Part shown: in pieces, positions 61,991-64,000 of the stretch | Layout of the letters: each line of letters begins with the position of its first letter | How positions within the stretch are numbered: position 1 is the stretch's first letter | Assembly: GCA_036495525.1 (NCBI GenBank) | Contig: DASXMR010000139.1 | Span: forward strand, 1-64,000 | DNA from: DASXMR01 sp036495525 | Lineage (GTDB): Bacteria > Actinomycetota > Actinomycetes > Streptosporangiales > Streptosporangiaceae | Direction: 5' to 3' | DNA length: 64,000 nucleotides | Notes under the pieces: model-generated | The model's input: only the letters and a program-made list of their open reading frames with translations | Database searches by the model: none | Told to the model about the DNA's origin: nothing | Made by a program: the position numbers and the translations under genes

Positions 61991-63283
61991 TCAGAGGCGG
62001 CCGGCCGCCTTGAGGCTCAGGTAGGCGTCGGCGAGCGCGCTCGGCAGCCGTCCGGGCGGCGCGTCGACGACGACGACACCTCGCTGCCGCAGCGCGGCCG
62101 ACACCCTGCTGCGCTCGGCTGTCGCGCGCTCGGCGGCCGCAGCCGCATAGACAGCCGAGCTGTCGCCCCGCCCGGCGGCGAGCTGCGCGAGGCGCGGATC
62201 AGCGACCGCGGCGACGAGCAGCTGGTGCCGCGCCGTCAGCTGGCCGAGCCTCGGCAGCAGGCCGTCCTCGACCGCGGCCGGATGAAGGTCGGTCAGCAGC
62301 ACCACCAAGCTGCGCTGCCTGGCTATCACGAGCACCGAGCTGGCTATCAGTCCCATGTCCGACTCGATCAGCTCGGCATCCAGCACCGCCATCGCGTCGG
62401 TGACGGCCGCCAGCACCCCGGACCCGCTGACCCGCACGACCCTGGCCCTGACCCGCCGGTCAATCGCCAGCAAGTCGACCCGGTCCCCGGCATGCGAGGC
62501 GAGGGCGGCCAGCAGCAGCGCCGCATCCATCGAGGTGTCCAGCCGCGGCACGCCGTCCACCCGGCCCGCTGAGGTCCGCCCGGTGTCCAGCACGATGACG
62601 ATGCGCCGGTCCCGCTCGGGACGCCAGGTCCTGACCATGACGTCGCTCGCCCTGGCCGTCGAGCGCCAGTCGATCGAGCGCACGTCGTCGCCGAGCACAT
62701 AGCTGCGAAGCGAGTCGAACTCGCTGCCCTGACCTCGCAGCAGCGAGCGGTGCTGCCCGTCGAGCAGCCTGAGCTGGGCGAGTTTCTCCGGCAAGTGCCT
62801 GCGGCTGCCGAACGGCGGCAGCACCCTGATCACCCAGAAGCACCGGTGGCTGCCCTGCCGGCCGGCCAGGCCGAGCGGGCCGAGGGAGCGAACGGTCACC
62901 GGCCCGGCCAGTGCGTCGCCACGTCGCTGCGGGGTGATCGTGGTGGTCAGGGTGATCCTGCCGCCGGCTGGCACCTGCACCCGCGCCCGGCGGGGAGCAG
63001 CACCGGCGCTTGGCGGCCAGCCGTCCCTGACCTCCCCGCGCAGCGGCCGCCGGGACGGGTTGCTGAGGGTCAGCTGCACGGAGCCGGACTGACCGAGCAG
63101 GATCCTGCTGTCACCGGACCTGGCCAGCTGCAGCTGCCGCACGCTCGCCGCGGCGGCGAGGTCGGCCGCGATGGCGGCCAGCACGGCCCCGTCGATAACG
63201 ACCAGCGCGATCACCAAGCGGAAGGCGAGCAGGCCGAGCACGCCCGCCAGCGCGGCGAGCGCAGCGCGGCCGGTCAGCGCCAC
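61991..63283 (-). CDS. DUF58 domain protein
   Basis: 430 residues, GTG start. Two N-terminal transmembrane segments (ALAALAGVLGLLAFRLVIAL and VIDGAVLAAIAADLAAA) precede a beta-rich part and the DUF58 motif YVLGDDVRSIDWRSTARASD (about residues 192-211), then a von Willebrand-like fold (IVIVLDTGRTSAGR with a partial MIDAS: D-x-G-x-T). It normally works with a MoxR ATPase, encoded 31 bp upstream, in a chaperone-like complex at the membrane. Confidence 0.93.
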   Translation of the reverse strand: MALTGRAALAALAGVLGLLAFRLVIALVVIDGAVLAAIAADLAAAASVRQLQLARSGDSRILLGQSGSVQLTLSNPSRRPLRGEVRDGWPPSAGAAPRRARVQVPAGGRITLTTTITPQRRGDALAGPVTVRSLGPLGLAGRQGSHRCFWVIRVLPPFGSRRHLPEKLAQLRLLDGQHRSLLRGQGSEFDSLRSYVLGDDVRSIDWRSTARASDVMVRTWRPERDRRIVIVLDTGRTSAGRVDGVPRLDTSMDAALLLAALASHAGDRVDLLAIDRRVRARVVRVSGSGVLAAVTDAMAVLDAELIESDMGLIASSVLVIARQRSLVVLLTDLHPAAVEDGLLPRLGQLTARHQLLVAAVADPRLAQLAAGRGDSSAVYAAAAAERATAERSRVSAALRQRGVVVVDAPPGRLPSALADAYLSLKAAGRL

Positions 63284-63314
63284 CGGCTGCCAGCCGCTGG
63301 CACGGTCACAGCGC

Positions 63315-64000
63315 TCATCGCGGTACCGGAACCGAGGCGAGCACGCCGTCCAGCACCCCGTCGCTGGTCGTCCCCTCCAGCTCAGCCTCCGGCCGTAGCT
63401 GGACCCGGTGCCGGAAGGTCGGACGGGCCAGCGCCTTCACATCGTCCGGGGTCACGTAGTCCCGGCCGGAAAGCCATGCCCAGGCCCGGCTGCTGGCCAG
63501 CAGCGCGGTCGCACCCCGCGGCGAGACGCCGAGCAGCAGCGACGCGGAGGACCTGGTGGCACGGCAGATGTCGACGATGTAGCCGGTGATCTCCGGGGCG
63601 ACGCGCACGCTGGCGGCTGCGGCGCCCGCCGCCGCCAGGTCCGCTGCCCCGGCGACCGGCCGCAGCCCGGCAGCCGCCAGGTCACGGGGGTCGAAGCCGG
63701 CGGCGTGCCGGTCCAGGATGCCGAGTTCCTCGGATCGCTCCGGCAGGCCGACGGTGAGCTTCAGCAGGAAACGGTCCAGCTGCGCTTCCGGCAGCGGATA
63801 GGTGCCCTCGTACTCCACCGGGTTCTGGGTGGCGGCAACCAGGAACGGGGCAGCCAGCGGGCGCGCCGAGCCCTCGACGGTGACCTGCCGCTCCTGCATC
63901 GCCTCAAGCAGCGCTGCCTGCGTCTTCGGCGGTGTCCTGTTGATCTCGTCGGCGAGCAGCAGGTTGGTGAACACCGGCCCCGGCCGGAACTCGAACCGCG
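63315..64000 (-). CDS. MoxR-family AAA+ ATPase (5' end outside window)
   Basis: Partial: about 228 C-terminal residues; the gene continues past the right edge, so the Walker A is not visible. Walker B LLLADEINRTPPKTQAALLE, QERQVTVEG, sensor 1 VAATQNPVEYEGTYPLPEAQ, arginine finger region LDRFLLKLTVGLP and sensor 2 GVSPRGATALLASSRAWAWL. MoxR proteins act with DUF58/VWA proteins as metal or complex-insertion chaperones. It is upstream of DUF58 in the same operon. Confidence 0.95.
   Translation of the reverse strand, partial: RFEFRPGPVFTNLLLADEINRTPPKTQAALLEAMQERQVTVEGSARPLAAPFLVAATQNPVEYEGTYPLPEAQLDRFLLKLTVGLPERSEELGILDRHAAGFDPRDLAAAGLRPVAGAADLAAAGAAAASVRVAPEITGYIVDICRATRSSASLLLGVSPRGATALLASSRAWAWLSGRDYVTPDDVKALARPTFRHRVQLRPEAELEGTTSDGVLDGVLASVPVPR

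Overview
This window comes from a very GC-rich Gram-positive bacterium of the phylum Actinomycetota. The evidence is two WhiB iron-sulfur regulators, a mycothiol-type glutaredoxin (mycoredoxin), the coenzyme F420 genes fbiA/fbiB/fbiC, a decaprenylphosphoryl-arabinose (DPA) pathway, many GTG starts and strong G/C third-position bias. Much of the gene order matches blocks known from Mycobacterium and Streptomyces. The genus cannot be fixed from the sequence alone. I see no tRNA, rRNA, CRISPR array, insertion sequence or prophage; this is ordinary chromosome with local minisatellite growth.

Layout: 1-5.6 kb holds an acyl-CoA dehydrogenase and a cyanophycin storage pair (cyanophycinase, then cyanophycin synthetase). 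5.6-23.7 kb is a conserved actinobacterial block: ANTAR protein and mycoredoxin, divergent from uvrD2; then tesB; then whiB7 with its own promoter, a long leader with an upstream ORF, and an attenuator whose alternative helices are visible; then an ABC1-family kinase and an ECF sigma factor; a ThiF-like protein swollen by 18 nonapeptide repeats; a DUF2342 putative zinc hydrolase; an SDR; moaE; a secreted PDZ/Lon-like protease; and a UPF0182 membrane protein. 23.9-28.4 kb has a GT4 glycosyltransferase, a TetR plus NAD(P)-binding protein pair, and an AlkA-like DNA glycosylase. A secreted phosphoesterase with a C-terminal propeller-like region follows (28.5-30.8 kb).

31.4-43.3 kb joins two pathways. 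fbiC is followed by dprE1. Facing them is a tight five-gene operon read leftwards: phosphodiester glycosidase, UbiA-type phosphoribosyltransferase, dprE2, response regulator, histidine kinase. The lipid-linked arabinose donor pathway therefore appears to be co-transcribed with its own two-component system. fbiB/fbiA follow, divergent from an ArsR-MFS pair that has a striking perfect operator palindrome.

45.6-54 kb is the whiB2 neighbourhood: WhiB2-like regulator, a huge GT2-membrane protein, DUF5719, a metallopeptidase-like protein without HExxH, DUF3499, Trm112 and a CDF transporter; the mannose-phosphate genes often found here are absent. 54-57.3 kb has a MerR regulator and two overlapping S-adenosylhomocysteinase genes, the second with altered catalytic residues. 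57.4-64 kb is the conserved membrane/stress set: two bacterial PH-domain proteins, RDD, SpoIIM, DUF58 and the 3' part of a MoxR ATPase running off the right edge.

A cross-cutting theme is repeat expansion: a 20-bp array at the end of uvrD2, 27-bp units in the ThiF-like gene, and 15-bp units in at least three unrelated genes.
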